DNA of 37,380 nucleotides, taken from positions 1 to 37,380 of the forward strand of contig CAZRUA010000025.1 of NCBI GenBank assembly GCA_964603125.1, in the 5' to 3' direction. Positions within the stretch are counted from its first letter, which is position 1. Each line of letters opens with the position of its first letter. The stretch comes from CAZRUA01 sp964603125 (GTDB lineage: Bacteria > Bacteroidota > Bacteroidia > B-17B0 > Aurantibacillaceae). Under the pieces are notes generated by a model. It did not search any database. It had not been told where the DNA came from and saw only the letters and a program-made list of their open reading frames with translations. This document shows, piece by piece, positions 15,993-24,052 of the stretch. Both the position numbers and the translations under genes were made by a program.

Positions 15993-17838
15993 ATATACTT
16001 AAATTCAAAACGATATTGGTTCCTTTATCCGAACTATTTACATCTAAATTAGCTTTTAAGATACGAGCTCGAGTGTAAATATTGCTCCAGCCAATTCCTT
16101 TCGATTGATTGATTTTCTTCACGTCAAAGCCTTTACCATCGTCGGTAATAGCTATTTTTAAATTGTTTTCAATAATAGTAAAATTCACTTCAATTCTTTT
16201 TGCATTGGCATGTTTAAGCATGTTATTTACAACTTCCTGAACAATACGATAGATAGACAAGTCAATTTCAGTAGATAATTTTAAGTTTTGTGCCTCGTTA
16301 TCGCAAATAAAATCGCATTTCACCAAGCCTGCTGTATTCACCTTATAACAAAGGTCTCTTACGGCAGCAATTAAACCTAAGTTTAAAATTTCGGGCATCA
16401 TTTTGTGAGATATTTCTCTCACTTCTTGTATTGTGCTGTCGAGTAATTCTATTTGTTTTGCATTTTCCTCTTGTTTCAAAGAAGCATTCATTCTAAGTAC
16501 TGTAAGTTTCTGGCCTATGCCATCATGTAATTCTCGAGCTATACGCATACGTTCTTTCTGTTCGCTTTCAATAATCATTAGCGAAGCATTTTGTTGCTGT
16601 TGTTCTAGTAATAATTTGTTTTTGGATTTGTTGTTTTGATAAAATAAGTAAGCCACAATCATAGCAAAAACAAATAAAACGATAACGCTATAAAATATAA
16701 CCTTTTGATTGGAAAGCTGAAGACTCTGGTTTTCTATGATATCGTTTTTTTTCTGAGTTTCAAATTCAATATTTAAAGTTTCTATTTTACTGTTTAGTTC
16801 AATATTATTGATTTCCCTTTTTACAATGTTTGATGAATCTTCATATTGATAAGCCTTTTGCCACTCGTTTCTTTTTTTATGAATTGTTGAAATACTTTTG
16901 TAGCAGGCCGATAAATTTTCTTTATTGCTAATTTGGTTGAATATTTTTTTACCTTTTTCATAATATTCTAAAGCTAAATCATATTTGCCAAGTTCTTCGT
17001 TTAGTGTACCTATCACAATCAAATTAGCTCCCATATTTTTGTAGCTATTGGTTAGCGAGTCTATTTCGTATGATTTTTGAATAAAGTATAAGCCCGAATC
17101 CATTTTGTTTTTCGAAATTAAACACATGCCTTTGTTGTTGTAAAAAGGGCTTAATAAAATTTTATCTTTTGTGTTTATGTTTTCATTAATCATTTTATTA
17201 TCAATATACAGCGCACTGTCTAAAAGACCTTTTTCCCCATAATAGTTTGCTAGATTATGCATTGCAACCATTTTTATATCTTGAAAGTTGCAATTGGAAA
17301 CTTCTTTTAAAAGAGGAAACGCTTTGTTTGCTTCTCCTTTAAATAGGTAAGTTCTAGCAATGTTAACTTTGACACTATTAATTGCTTTTTCTTGCTTTTG
17401 CTTTTCGTTTATTTTTAACGATTTGTGAAAAAAAGTAATGGCTTCTAAATACTGAGCTTTATTAAAATAGTTATTTCCAATAGCGTTATAACTCTTTGCT
17501 ACTAAAGTATCACATTCTTGTATGTTTTCAAGGCAATTTACTGCTACCTCATAGTATTTAGTGCTTTTATCGTACTCAGCTGAAATGTTAAATTTATATG
17601 CCTTTATTTGGTTAGCCAACCAATTAAATCGAGGGTTTTTATTCAAATTGTAAAGCGAATCAGCCGTTTGGTAGCAATACTTTAAACTATCACCAATGGC
17701 AAATCGGTTCCTTTCGAATATGTTGTACAATTCACTAAATGATTTTTCTGTACTTTCTGCTTTTTTTTCTGTGCAAGTGGCAAAAAGAAAAAATAAAGTA
17801 AAAGCTAAAAAGGCTCTGATGAGCTTGTAAATGGGCAT
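15991..17838 (-). CDS. TPR-containing sensor histidine kinase (HisKA_3 type), no adjacent response regulator
   Basis: The 615-residue protein begins with a signal-like helix (LIRAFLAFTLFFLFATC); Cys22 could be a lipobox cysteine, though Thr at -1 is unusual. Residues about 60-345 are helical repeats with TPR spacing (AIGNNYFNKAQYLEAITFFHKSL-type units). A coiled segment, a transmembrane helix near 385 (FYSVIVLFVFAMIVAYLF) and a Gln-rich coiled coil follow. The HisKA_3 phospho-acceptor His is in RIARELHDGIGQKL. The ATPase has the N-box region QEVVNNMLKHANA, the G1 box DDGKGFD and GIGWSNI. Such kinases normally phosphorylate NarL/LuxR regulators, but none is next to it. It has its own promoter and ends at a strong terminator. 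Confidence 0.88.
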   Translation of the reverse strand: MPIYKLIRAFLAFTLFFLFATCTEKKAESTEKSFSELYNIFERNRFAIGDSLKYCYQTADSLYNLNKNPRFNWLANQIKAYKFNISAEYDKSTKYYEVAVNCLENIQECDTLVAKSYNAIGNNYFNKAQYLEAITFFHKSLKINEKQKQEKAINSVKVNIARTYLFKGEANKAFPLLKEVSNCNFQDIKMVAMHNLANYYGEKGLLDSALYIDNKMINENINTKDKILLSPFYNNKGMCLISKNKMDSGLYFIQKSYEIDSLTNSYKNMGANLIVIGTLNEELGKYDLALEYYEKGKKIFNQISNKENLSACYKSISTIHKKRNEWQKAYQYEDSSNIVKREINNIELNSKIETLNIEFETQKKNDIIENQSLQLSNQKVIFYSVIVLFVFAMIVAYLFYQNNKSKNKLLLEQQQQNASLMIIESEQKERMRIARELHDGIGQKLTVLRMNASLKQEENAKQIELLDSTIQEVREISHKMMPEILNLGLIAAVRDLCYKVNTAGLVKCDFICDNEAQNLKLSTEIDLSIYRIVQEVVNNMLKHANAKRIEVNFTIIENNLKIAITDDGKGFDVKKINQSKGIGWSNIYTRARILKANLDVNSSDKGTNIVLNLSI

Positions 17839-17864
17839 AAGTAGTAATTAGGTTTTAATATGTG

Positions 17865-17901
17865 CAAATATATAAATTGCTTTTGTAAAACCTTAGTCAA
17901 A
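17865..17901 (-). promoter_or_regulatory. Promoter of the TPR histidine kinase gene
   Basis: On the minus strand TATATTTG (17865-17872) fits TAnnTTTG perfectly, 26 nt upstream of the ATG. TTTG at 17898-17901 lies upstream with a 25-bp spacer, slightly longer than the usual 17-23. Confidence 0.45.
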
Positions 17902-17983
17902 TAGCGAGTATTAATGTTTAAATAGTTTTCAATAATCATGATTTAAATCTTGTTTTTTATATACTTTAGTTCTTTCAAGTTTT

Positions 17984-19480
17984 ATGATACAAATGAGAAG
18001 CTTATTTCTATTGTTTTTTGCTGTAATTTCTTTTTTTTGTCATTCTGCAAATCTTGCGGAGTTTCAATTTAAATTAGAGAAGTCAAAGTATTTTAAAGCT
18101 TTTAACTCAATTTATGTTGTTGGTTACACATCAACATCAAACGTTAGCTACTTAAAAATTATTAAAATAAATGAAGATTTAAATACTGTTTCAAGTGATT
18201 CGGTAGCTCTTAATATTAGTTCAAAGGATCTTCATCCACTTAGTTTTGATACTTTACACAATTTCATAAATTTAACATGCCCATTCATTAGTAATAAAAA
18301 CAGTTGTAATGTTTATCGTTTCGATAAGTCTTTGAAGTTAATTGCAAAGTTTGAAAGTGTTCCTATAACTCAGGTTAATACAGCCTTTGCCTTTGATAAG
18401 GAAAAGTATTGTTACAATAACAGTATTTATGTTGTAAGACAAATAAAAGATTCGGTAAACAAATATTATCTAGATAGGTATGATATAAAAGATTCTACAA
18501 AATTATTTGAATACAAAAGGGTTTGGCAATTTTATTTTAGTAAAAATAGATTTCATAATGTTCATATAATCGGTGTTTACAATAAATTACTTTGGCTTTA
18601 TGCATCAATTTATTCAGGAAGTAGAATGGGGCAATGGGTTATGGCAATTGATATTAAGTCTAGCGAAGTAATGTGTTCGTACAAAGTAAATGCAGAAAAT
18701 ATAATGGAAGATTTTTATTACACGAATGCTTGTTACAATCCAATATATAAAGGATTAACACTTAGTTTTTATCGTGTACCTAAGTCGTATATCAATTACG
18801 AAAATAAAAAGGTTGCTTTTCAAGGATTTAAGGGTAAAAACTTGCCAATTTATTTGTTAACCTTGGATTCGATGGCAGATAAAGTAATGGATTTAGACGC
18901 ATTTTTACCTACCAATAGCCAAATGCTAAACGAAAAGGAATTGAAAAACTTCGCATGTAAGGTTCTTACACTAAAAACCGATAGCGATAAGGTTTATGGC
19001 TTAACAGAGTACGTAGGACAACAAAAGGAAAATACCTTCAAAACTGCTGGATTTGGACTTTTTAAATTGGCTGAACAAGATTACACCTATAAGCTTAAAG
19101 GGAATTTTGATAATTATTTCTACCGTGATGCCAAGTTTAAGGAGGCAAAAAAACTTGAAAACATTTATTTTATTGATTCAACCTATTTTATGCATGATAT
19201 CTTTTATTTCAATTCAAACTCACAATCAATTGTTTTGTCTGATATGCAGGTAAGAGAAGGTTCTGTAAGTAGTACTTTAATAACAAAAAGCTACAATGCT
19301 AATTTAAATCAAGAGGATTTTTATATCCATCAATTTTCTTTTGGTAAACTTTCTAATAAAGCTTTGCAATCATTTAAAAAACAGCAAAGTGCTAATTTTA
19401 TACTACTGTCTAAACGTTTGATATCTGTTAGTAAAACAGAAGATGATAACAATGTTATCCTCAAGGAAGTGAAAATGTAA
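17984..19480 (+). CDS. Secreted protein of unknown function
   Basis: The 498-residue protein has a clear signal peptide (RSLFLLFFAVISFFCHSA, cleavage near residue 22-25). ATG 17984 or ATG 17993 could start it; both keep the signal. The mature part is rich in Tyr, Phe, Lys and Ser with alternating beta patterns, which suggests a large beta structure such as a propeller, but I can assign no family. No T9SS sorting domain is present at the C-terminus (ends NNVILKEVKM) and there are no further membrane helices, so a periplasmic location is likely. It is divergent from the histidine kinase and separated by 86 nt from the downstream relA/spoT operon. Confidence 0.7.
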   Translation: MIQMRSLFLLFFAVISFFCHSANLAEFQFKLEKSKYFKAFNSIYVVGYTSTSNVSYLKIIKINEDLNTVSSDSVALNISSKDLHPLSFDTLHNFINLTCPFISNKNSCNVYRFDKSLKLIAKFESVPITQVNTAFAFDKEKYCYNNSIYVVRQIKDSVNKYYLDRYDIKDSTKLFEYKRVWQFYFSKNRFHNVHIIGVYNKLLWLYASIYSGSRMGQWVMAIDIKSSEVMCSYKVNAENIMEDFYYTNACYNPIYKGLTLSFYRVPKSYINYENKKVAFQGFKGKNLPIYLLTLDSMADKVMDLDAFLPTNSQMLNEKELKNFACKVLTLKTDSDKVYGLTEYVGQQKENTFKTAGFGLFKLAEQDYTYKLKGNFDNYFYRDAKFKEAKKLENIYFIDSTYFMHDIFYFNSNSQSIVLSDMQVREGSVSSTLITKSYNANLNQEDFYIHQFSFGKLSNKALQSFKKQQSANFILLSKRLISVSKTEDDNNVILKEVKM

Positions 19481-19566
19481 ACTTATTAGCATTGTTTGGT
19501 TAAAACATATTTAATTCACAGGATCATTTTTTATAATTTTTCTTTATTTTTAAGCAACTAATATTT

Positions 19567-21783
19567 ATGGCTACAATTGATTTAGAAGCAGAAAAGAAGG
19601 AGATTCTTACTCGATACAAAACCTTGTTAAAGGCTTGTAAGCGTACCTTACAAAAGGGAGATAAAGAATTAATTAGAAAAGCATTTGAGGTATCTGTTGA
19701 TGCTCATAAAGAAATGCGCCGTAAATCGGGCGAACCTTATATTTATCACCCAATAGCTGTTGCTCAAATTTGTGCCGAAGAAATAGGCTTGGGTACAACT
19801 TCAATTGTTTGTGCCTTGTTGCATGATACAGTAGAAGATACCGATATTACTTTGGATGATATCAAAGGAATGTTTGGTGCTAAGGTTGCTCAAATTATTG
19901 ATGGATTAACTAAAATTTCAGGAGTTTTTGATCACACATCATCTTTGCAGGCTGAGAATTTCAGGAAGATGATGCTTACTTTAAGTGAGGATGTTCGTGT
20001 TATACTTATTAAGCTTGCTGATAGGTTACATAACATGCGCACACTTGAAAGTATGAAGCGTGATAAGCAAATGAAAATTGCTTCTGAAACTTTGTATTTG
20101 TACGCGCCATTGGCTCACCGTTTAGGTTTAAATTCAATTAAATCTGAGTTAGAAGATTTGGGTTTGAAATACACCAACACTGAGTCTTATGATGAAATTG
20201 TTCAGAAATTAGCGGATACTGAGCCAGAGCGTAAAAAGTTTATTCAAAAGTTTATAGAGCCAATTAAAGAGATCTTGGACGAACAAGGCTTTAAATTTAA
20301 AATATTTGGTCGCCCAAAATCTATCTATTCCATTTTTAATAAGGTTAAAACCAAAGGAGTTTTATTCGAAGAGATTTATGATTTGTTTGCAATTCGTATT
20401 GTAATTGATACGCCTTACGAATTAGAAAAATCGGATTGTTGGAAGATATATTCTATTATAACCGATTTCTATCATCCAAGTCCTGAACGTTTGCGCGATT
20501 GGATTAGTACCCCAAAATCTAATGGTTACGAATCATTACATACTACAGTAATGGGACCAGAAGGTAAGTGGGTTGAAGTACAAATCAGAACTGTTCGAAT
20601 GGACGATTTAGCAGAAAAGGGTTATGCTGCGCATTGGAAATACAAAGATGCAGCAGCTGAACGCGAATCGCAATTAGAAGATTGGATTAAGAAAATTCGA
20701 GAAATGCTTGAAAATCCTGCTGAGAATGCCTTGGATTTTATTGATGATTTTAAGTTGAATTTATTTGCTGATGAGATTTTTGTATTTACACCAAAAGGTG
20801 AAATGCGAACTTTACCAGCAGGTTCAACCGCATTGGATTTTGCTTTTGATATTCATAGTAAAGTAGGTGAACACTGTATTGGCGCTAAGGTTAATCATAA
20901 ATTGGTTCCTTTAAGTTATGTTTTAAAAGGTGGCGATCAGTTGGAAATACTAACTTCGCGTAAACAGCATCCAAAGGATGACTGGATTAATTATGTTATT
21001 ACTGCAAAAGCGAAATCAAAAATTAAACATGCTTTAAAAGAACAACGTAAAAAGGTTGCAGAAGAGGGTAGGGAAGTGCTAGAGCGAAAGTTTTACAAAT
21101 GTAAGTTAGATTTTACTGTACAAAATATTCAAGATTTTGCACAGTTTTTAAAATTACCAAATAATCAAGAATTGTTTTATCGCACGGCTGTTAACGCGGT
21201 TGATGTTAAGGATATAAAGGACTTTATAAAACATAAAGCTAATCCTGAAAAAACAGCTCATAAGAAAGGTGAATTGAACCAGTCATTAGAGCAGATGGTG
21301 GCTAGTGCACGTGGTAAAACCGATATGTTGGTAATTGGTGATGACATGCAGAAGTTAGATTATAAAATTTCTCCTTGTTGTAACCCAATTCCAGGTGATG
21401 ACGTTTTTGGTTTTATAACTATTCAAGAAGGAATTAAAATACATCGTGTTAATTGCCCTAACGCAGTTCAGTTGTTGAGTAATTACGCATATCGTGTTGT
21501 TAAAGCAAAATGGAATAGTCAGCATTTAATCTCTTTCTTAGCTGGAATAAAAATAACAGGAACGGATGAGTTAGGAATTGTAAATAATATTACCAAAGTT
21601 ATATCAACACAGTATAACGTTAATATGCGTTCGATCAGTTTTGATACCGATGATGGTGTATTCCTAGGAACAATAATGATTTATGTGCATAGTACTGAGC
21701 ATTTAAATCAATTAATTACAAAGCTTAAAAAAGTAAATGGTGTAATGAATGTAACTCGTATTGATGGAGACGAAGTAAATTAA
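19567..21783 (+). CDS. Bifunctional (p)ppGpp synthetase/hydrolase, RelA/SpoT family
   Basis: The 738-residue protein has the full long-RSH order. The HD hydrolase domain (about 45-200) keeps its metal residues: His61 in YIYHPIAVA, His86-Asp87 in LLHDTVEDT and the Asp in KLADRLHNMRT, so hydrolysis should be active. The synthetase domain (about 245-370) shows GRPKSIYSIFNKVK, YDLFAIRIV and SNGYESLHTTVMGP. A TGS domain (about 405-465, VFTPKGEMRTLPAGSTALDFAF), a helical and zinc-finger-like region (KISPCCNPIPGD, HRVNCPNA) and a C-terminal ACT domain follow. It makes and degrades the stringent-response alarmone. It leads an operon with three more genes at +2, -1 and -8 nt spacing. Confidence 0.94.
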   Translation: MATIDLEAEKKEILTRYKTLLKACKRTLQKGDKELIRKAFEVSVDAHKEMRRKSGEPYIYHPIAVAQICAEEIGLGTTSIVCALLHDTVEDTDITLDDIKGMFGAKVAQIIDGLTKISGVFDHTSSLQAENFRKMMLTLSEDVRVILIKLADRLHNMRTLESMKRDKQMKIASETLYLYAPLAHRLGLNSIKSELEDLGLKYTNTESYDEIVQKLADTEPERKKFIQKFIEPIKEILDEQGFKFKIFGRPKSIYSIFNKVKTKGVLFEEIYDLFAIRIVIDTPYELEKSDCWKIYSIITDFYHPSPERLRDWISTPKSNGYESLHTTVMGPEGKWVEVQIRTVRMDDLAEKGYAAHWKYKDAAAERESQLEDWIKKIREMLENPAENALDFIDDFKLNLFADEIFVFTPKGEMRTLPAGSTALDFAFDIHSKVGEHCIGAKVNHKLVPLSYVLKGGDQLEILTSRKQHPKDDWINYVITAKAKSKIKHALKEQRKKVAEEGREVLERKFYKCKLDFTVQNIQDFAQFLKLPNNQELFYRTAVNAVDVKDIKDFIKHKANPEKTAHKKGELNQSLEQMVASARGKTDMLVIGDDMQKLDYKISPCCNPIPGDDVFGFITIQEGIKIHRVNCPNAVQLLSNYAYRVVKAKWNSQHLISFLAGIKITGTDELGIVNNITKVISTQYNVNMRSISFDTDDGVFLGTIMIYVHSTEHLNQLITKLKKVNGVMNVTRIDGDEVN

Positions 21784-21785
21784 GC

Positions 21786-22478
21786 ATGCAAGAACAAGTT
21801 TTATACGAGGATAATCATATTATAGCTATAAATAAATTACCATCACAAATTGTGCAAGGCGATAAAACAGGCGATACACCTTTAAGTGATTTGGTGAAAG
21901 CTTTTCTAAAGGTTAAATATAATAAACCTGGCGAAGTTTTTTGTGGCGTTGTGCATCGATTAGACCGCCCCGTTTCTGGGATTGTGCTATTTGCTAAAAC
22001 CAGTAAAGCCTTATCTCGATTAAATGAAATGTTTAGAGATAAGACAATTAGAAAAACGTATTGGGCTGTAGTTAAGAATAAACCTGCAAAGGATTCTGAT
22101 TATCTTACTCACTATCTAATTAAAAATGAAGCTCAAAATAAAAGTAAAGCTCATTTAAATGAAGTGAAAGGCAGTTTAAGAAGTGAACTGGAGTATAAGT
22201 TAATTGCAAGTAGTGATACTTATCATTTGCTTGAGATTAAGCTTCATACAGGGCGTCATCATCAAATCCGAGCACAATTGGCAGCAATCGGTTGCCCTAT
22301 TAAAGGCGATTTAAAATATGGCTTCCCACGCTCAAATTCAAACGCTTCAATACATTTACATTCAAGATATTGCTCTTTTATTCATCCTGTGAAAAACGAA
22401 GAAATAAATATTGTCGCCTCATTACCTAGTGACCCAGTGTGGAATGCATTTAAAACAATTTTAAACTTAAGTAACTAA
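21786..22478 (+). CDS. RluA-family pseudouridine synthase without S4 domain
   Basis: The 230-residue protein is a compact RluA-family catalytic domain lacking the N-terminal S4 domain of RluC/RluD. The catalytic Asp60 lies in VVHRLDRPVSGIVLFAKT. The usual block LHTGRHHQIRAQLAAIGCPIKGD sits in the second half, with SIHLHSRYCSFIHP near the end. Such short members modify rRNA or tRNA uridines; the target cannot be told from sequence. It starts 2 nt after the relA/spoT stop, and its stop codon overlaps the next ATG by one base (TAATG), so all are co-expressed. The pairing links an RNA-modifying enzyme to the stringent-response gene. Confidence 0.88.
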   Translation: MQEQVLYEDNHIIAINKLPSQIVQGDKTGDTPLSDLVKAFLKVKYNKPGEVFCGVVHRLDRPVSGIVLFAKTSKALSRLNEMFRDKTIRKTYWAVVKNKPAKDSDYLTHYLIKNEAQNKSKAHLNEVKGSLRSELEYKLIASSDTYHLLEIKLHTGRHHQIRAQLAAIGCPIKGDLKYGFPRSNSNASIHLHSRYCSFIHPVKNEEINIVASLPSDPVWNAFKTILNLSN

Positions 22479-23152
22479 TGAGGTTTTTTCAGTATACCTA
22501 TTATTTTTTCTCATCTATTAAAAACCGTGGTTTAATTTTCACTTTTAAACTTTTGTACAATGAGTACAAATATGAAAAGCAGTTTAAAATTAAAACTCAT
22601 TCAATTACTAATTTACACGATTTAGACTTGGCAGGTAGTATTGATGGTGCAAATCACTACCAAGGAGCAAGCTATTATATTTTAAGTTTATTGTTTGCCG
22701 AAATAAATAAGATTACTTCTGCTAAATCATTTATAGATTATGGATGCGGTAAAGCCCGAGCAATGATTTTTGCGGCTAACTATGGTTTTAATAAAATTGA
22801 AGGAATTGAATTGGCAAAAGAATTATGTGTCGCAGGACAAAGTAATATTGATTTAGTAAAATCTGGTTTTCCGAAAGTTAATTTTGCTATCCATCATGCG
22901 GACGCTACAACTTATACTAGTATCGATGAAATTCAAGTTTTTTATTTTTTCAATCCTTTTCAAGAAACTGTAATGAACAAGGTAATTGAAAATATTAAGC
23001 AAAGTTATTCACGTGCAAAACGCGATATTTTTGTTATATATATCAATCCCAAACACATTGATTGTTATAAAGCGGCTGATTGGGATACTAAGCATATTTT
23101 AAAAAGTAAGAATTATATTGAAGGAGTAATTTTAAAACTTAAGCATGACTAA
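22478..23152 (+). CDS. SAM-dependent class I methyltransferase, substrate unknown
   Basis: The 224-residue protein has a helical N-terminus of about 70 residues and then a Rossmann methyltransferase core. Motif I is FIDYGCGKARAMIFAA, with an acidic end of strand 2 in IEGIELAKEL; DATTY marks motif III. IQVFYFFNPFQETVM carries the motif IV position (NPF in place of the common NPPY/DPPY). The substrate cannot be assigned. Its ATG overlaps the pseudouridine synthase stop by one base, and its end overlaps the next gene by 8 bases, indicating translational coupling inside the relA/spoT operon. Confidence 0.8.
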   Translation: MRFFQYTYYFFSSIKNRGLIFTFKLLYNEYKYEKQFKIKTHSITNLHDLDLAGSIDGANHYQGASYYILSLLFAEINKITSAKSFIDYGCGKARAMIFAANYGFNKIEGIELAKELCVAGQSNIDLVKSGFPKVNFAIHHADATTYTSIDEIQVFYFFNPFQETVMNKVIENIKQSYSRAKRDIFVIYINPKHIDCYKAADWDTKHILKSKNYIEGVILKLKHD

Positions 23153-23642
23153 GATTTTGCTTCTTTCGGATACGCACTCGCATTTTGATGAGAAAATTAT
23201 AAAGTATGCTGAAAGTGTTGATGAAATTTGGCATGCTGGAGATATTGGTGATTTGGAGGTTTGTAATAAACTTAGGGCTCTTAAACCTTTACGTGCAGTT
23301 TTCGGTAATATTGATGACGCTAAAGCACGGAAAGAGTACAGTGAAAATTTAATTTTTTCAATTGAGAAGGTAAAGGTATTCATAACCCATATTGGTGGTT
23401 ATCCAAATCGATATAATTTGGAAGCAAAGAAATTAATTGAACAAGAAAGACCGCAACTTTTCATCTGTGGCCATTCACATATTTTAAAAGTAATGTATGA
23501 TAACAAGTATAATTTATTGCATTTGAATCCAGGAGCTTGTGGAGTTCATGGTTTTCATGTAGTTAAAACAATGCTTAGGTTTGATATTGACAAAACTGAA
23601 ATTAAAAACCTAGAGATAATAGAGCTTGGAAAAAGAGCTTAA
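23145..23642 (+). CDS. YfcE/MJ0936-type metallophosphoesterase
   Basis: The 165-residue protein has the complete metallophosphoesterase signature: KILLLSDTHSHFD (Asp9, His11), WHAGDIGD, VFGNIDD, the His in ITHIGGYP and CGHSHILKV (H-x-H). The C-terminal LNPGACGVHGFH is typical of the YfcE/MJ0936 group, which hydrolyses phosphodiesters with two divalent metals in vitro; natural substrates are unknown. It is the last gene of the relA/spoT operon, overlapping the methyltransferase gene by 8 bases. It ends 9 nt before the convergent metal-binding gene, with only a weak 5-bp hairpin there. Confidence 0.9.
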   Translation: MTKILLLSDTHSHFDEKIIKYAESVDEIWHAGDIGDLEVCNKLRALKPLRAVFGNIDDAKARKEYSENLIFSIEKVKVFITHIGGYPNRYNLEAKKLIEQERPQLFICGHSHILKVMYDNKYNLLHLNPGACGVHGFHVVKTMLRFDIDKTEIKNLEIIELGKRA

Positions 23643-23651
23643 TAAATGGTT

Positions 23652-23921
23652 TTAATCCATTCTGCCTCTTACACAACTAACATAACTTTTTAATTTCAAT
23701 AATAAGCCATTTTCTTCGGTAGCTTCTGGATAACCAATCGAATGAAGTTTTTTCGTAAAGTCTTCTCTAGTGCTTTCGCCTTCATAATTTATGGTCACCA
23801 AATCTTCTTCGTGGTTTATGGAAACGCTCTTTACTCCATTAATTTCAGAAATTGATTTTGCGATTGTCTTTTCACAACCACCACATTTTAGATTTGCAAT
23901 TAATATTTTTTCGGTTTTCAT
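23652..23921 (-). CDS. Heavy-metal-associated (HMA) domain protein
   Basis: The 89-residue protein is one HMA ferredoxin-like domain (about 4-68) with a short C-terminal extension. The metal site is Cys13-Gly-Gly-Cys16 in LKCGGCEKTI, followed by the family's GVKSVSI and GYPEA positions. A third Cys near the end (SYVSCVRG) is unusual. Such proteins are copper-type chaperones or metallochaperone-like; no P-type ATPase or copper regulator is nearby, so the partner is unknown. It faces the relA/spoT operon convergently. A perfect TACCTTTG box lies 10 nt before its ATG. Confidence 0.87.
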   Translation of the reverse strand: MKTEKILIANLKCGGCEKTIAKSISEINGVKSVSINHEEDLVTINYEGESTREDFTKKLHSIGYPEATEENGLLLKLKSYVSCVRGRMD

Positions 23922-23931
23922 GTTTTTTATT

Positions 23932-23939
23932 CAAAGGTA
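23932..23939 (-). promoter_or_regulatory. -7 box (TACCTTTG) of the HMA gene
   Basis: The box matches TAnnTTTG perfectly on the minus strand, 10 nt upstream of the ATG. No TTG is clear at the expected upstream distance. Confidence 0.42.
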
Positions 23940-24002
23940 CATGCAGAAAAGAGCATTCTCTGTGACTTTAGTTACCAATAAACATGAGAAATATATGTAA
24001 AT

Positions 24003-24030
24003 AAAAAAGCCCCGAATTTCTTCGAGGCTT
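24003..24030 (-). terminator. Rho-independent terminator of the 24053-25756 T9SS gene
   Basis: On the minus strand AAGCCTCG and CGGGGCTT (one G-U pair; 24007-24030) form an 8-bp stem with an 8-nt loop, followed by a run of six T (24003-24008, partly in the stem). It lies 22 nt past the stop codon. Confidence 0.82.
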
Positions 24031-24052
24031 TAATTTAAGTTTTAAAACTTAA

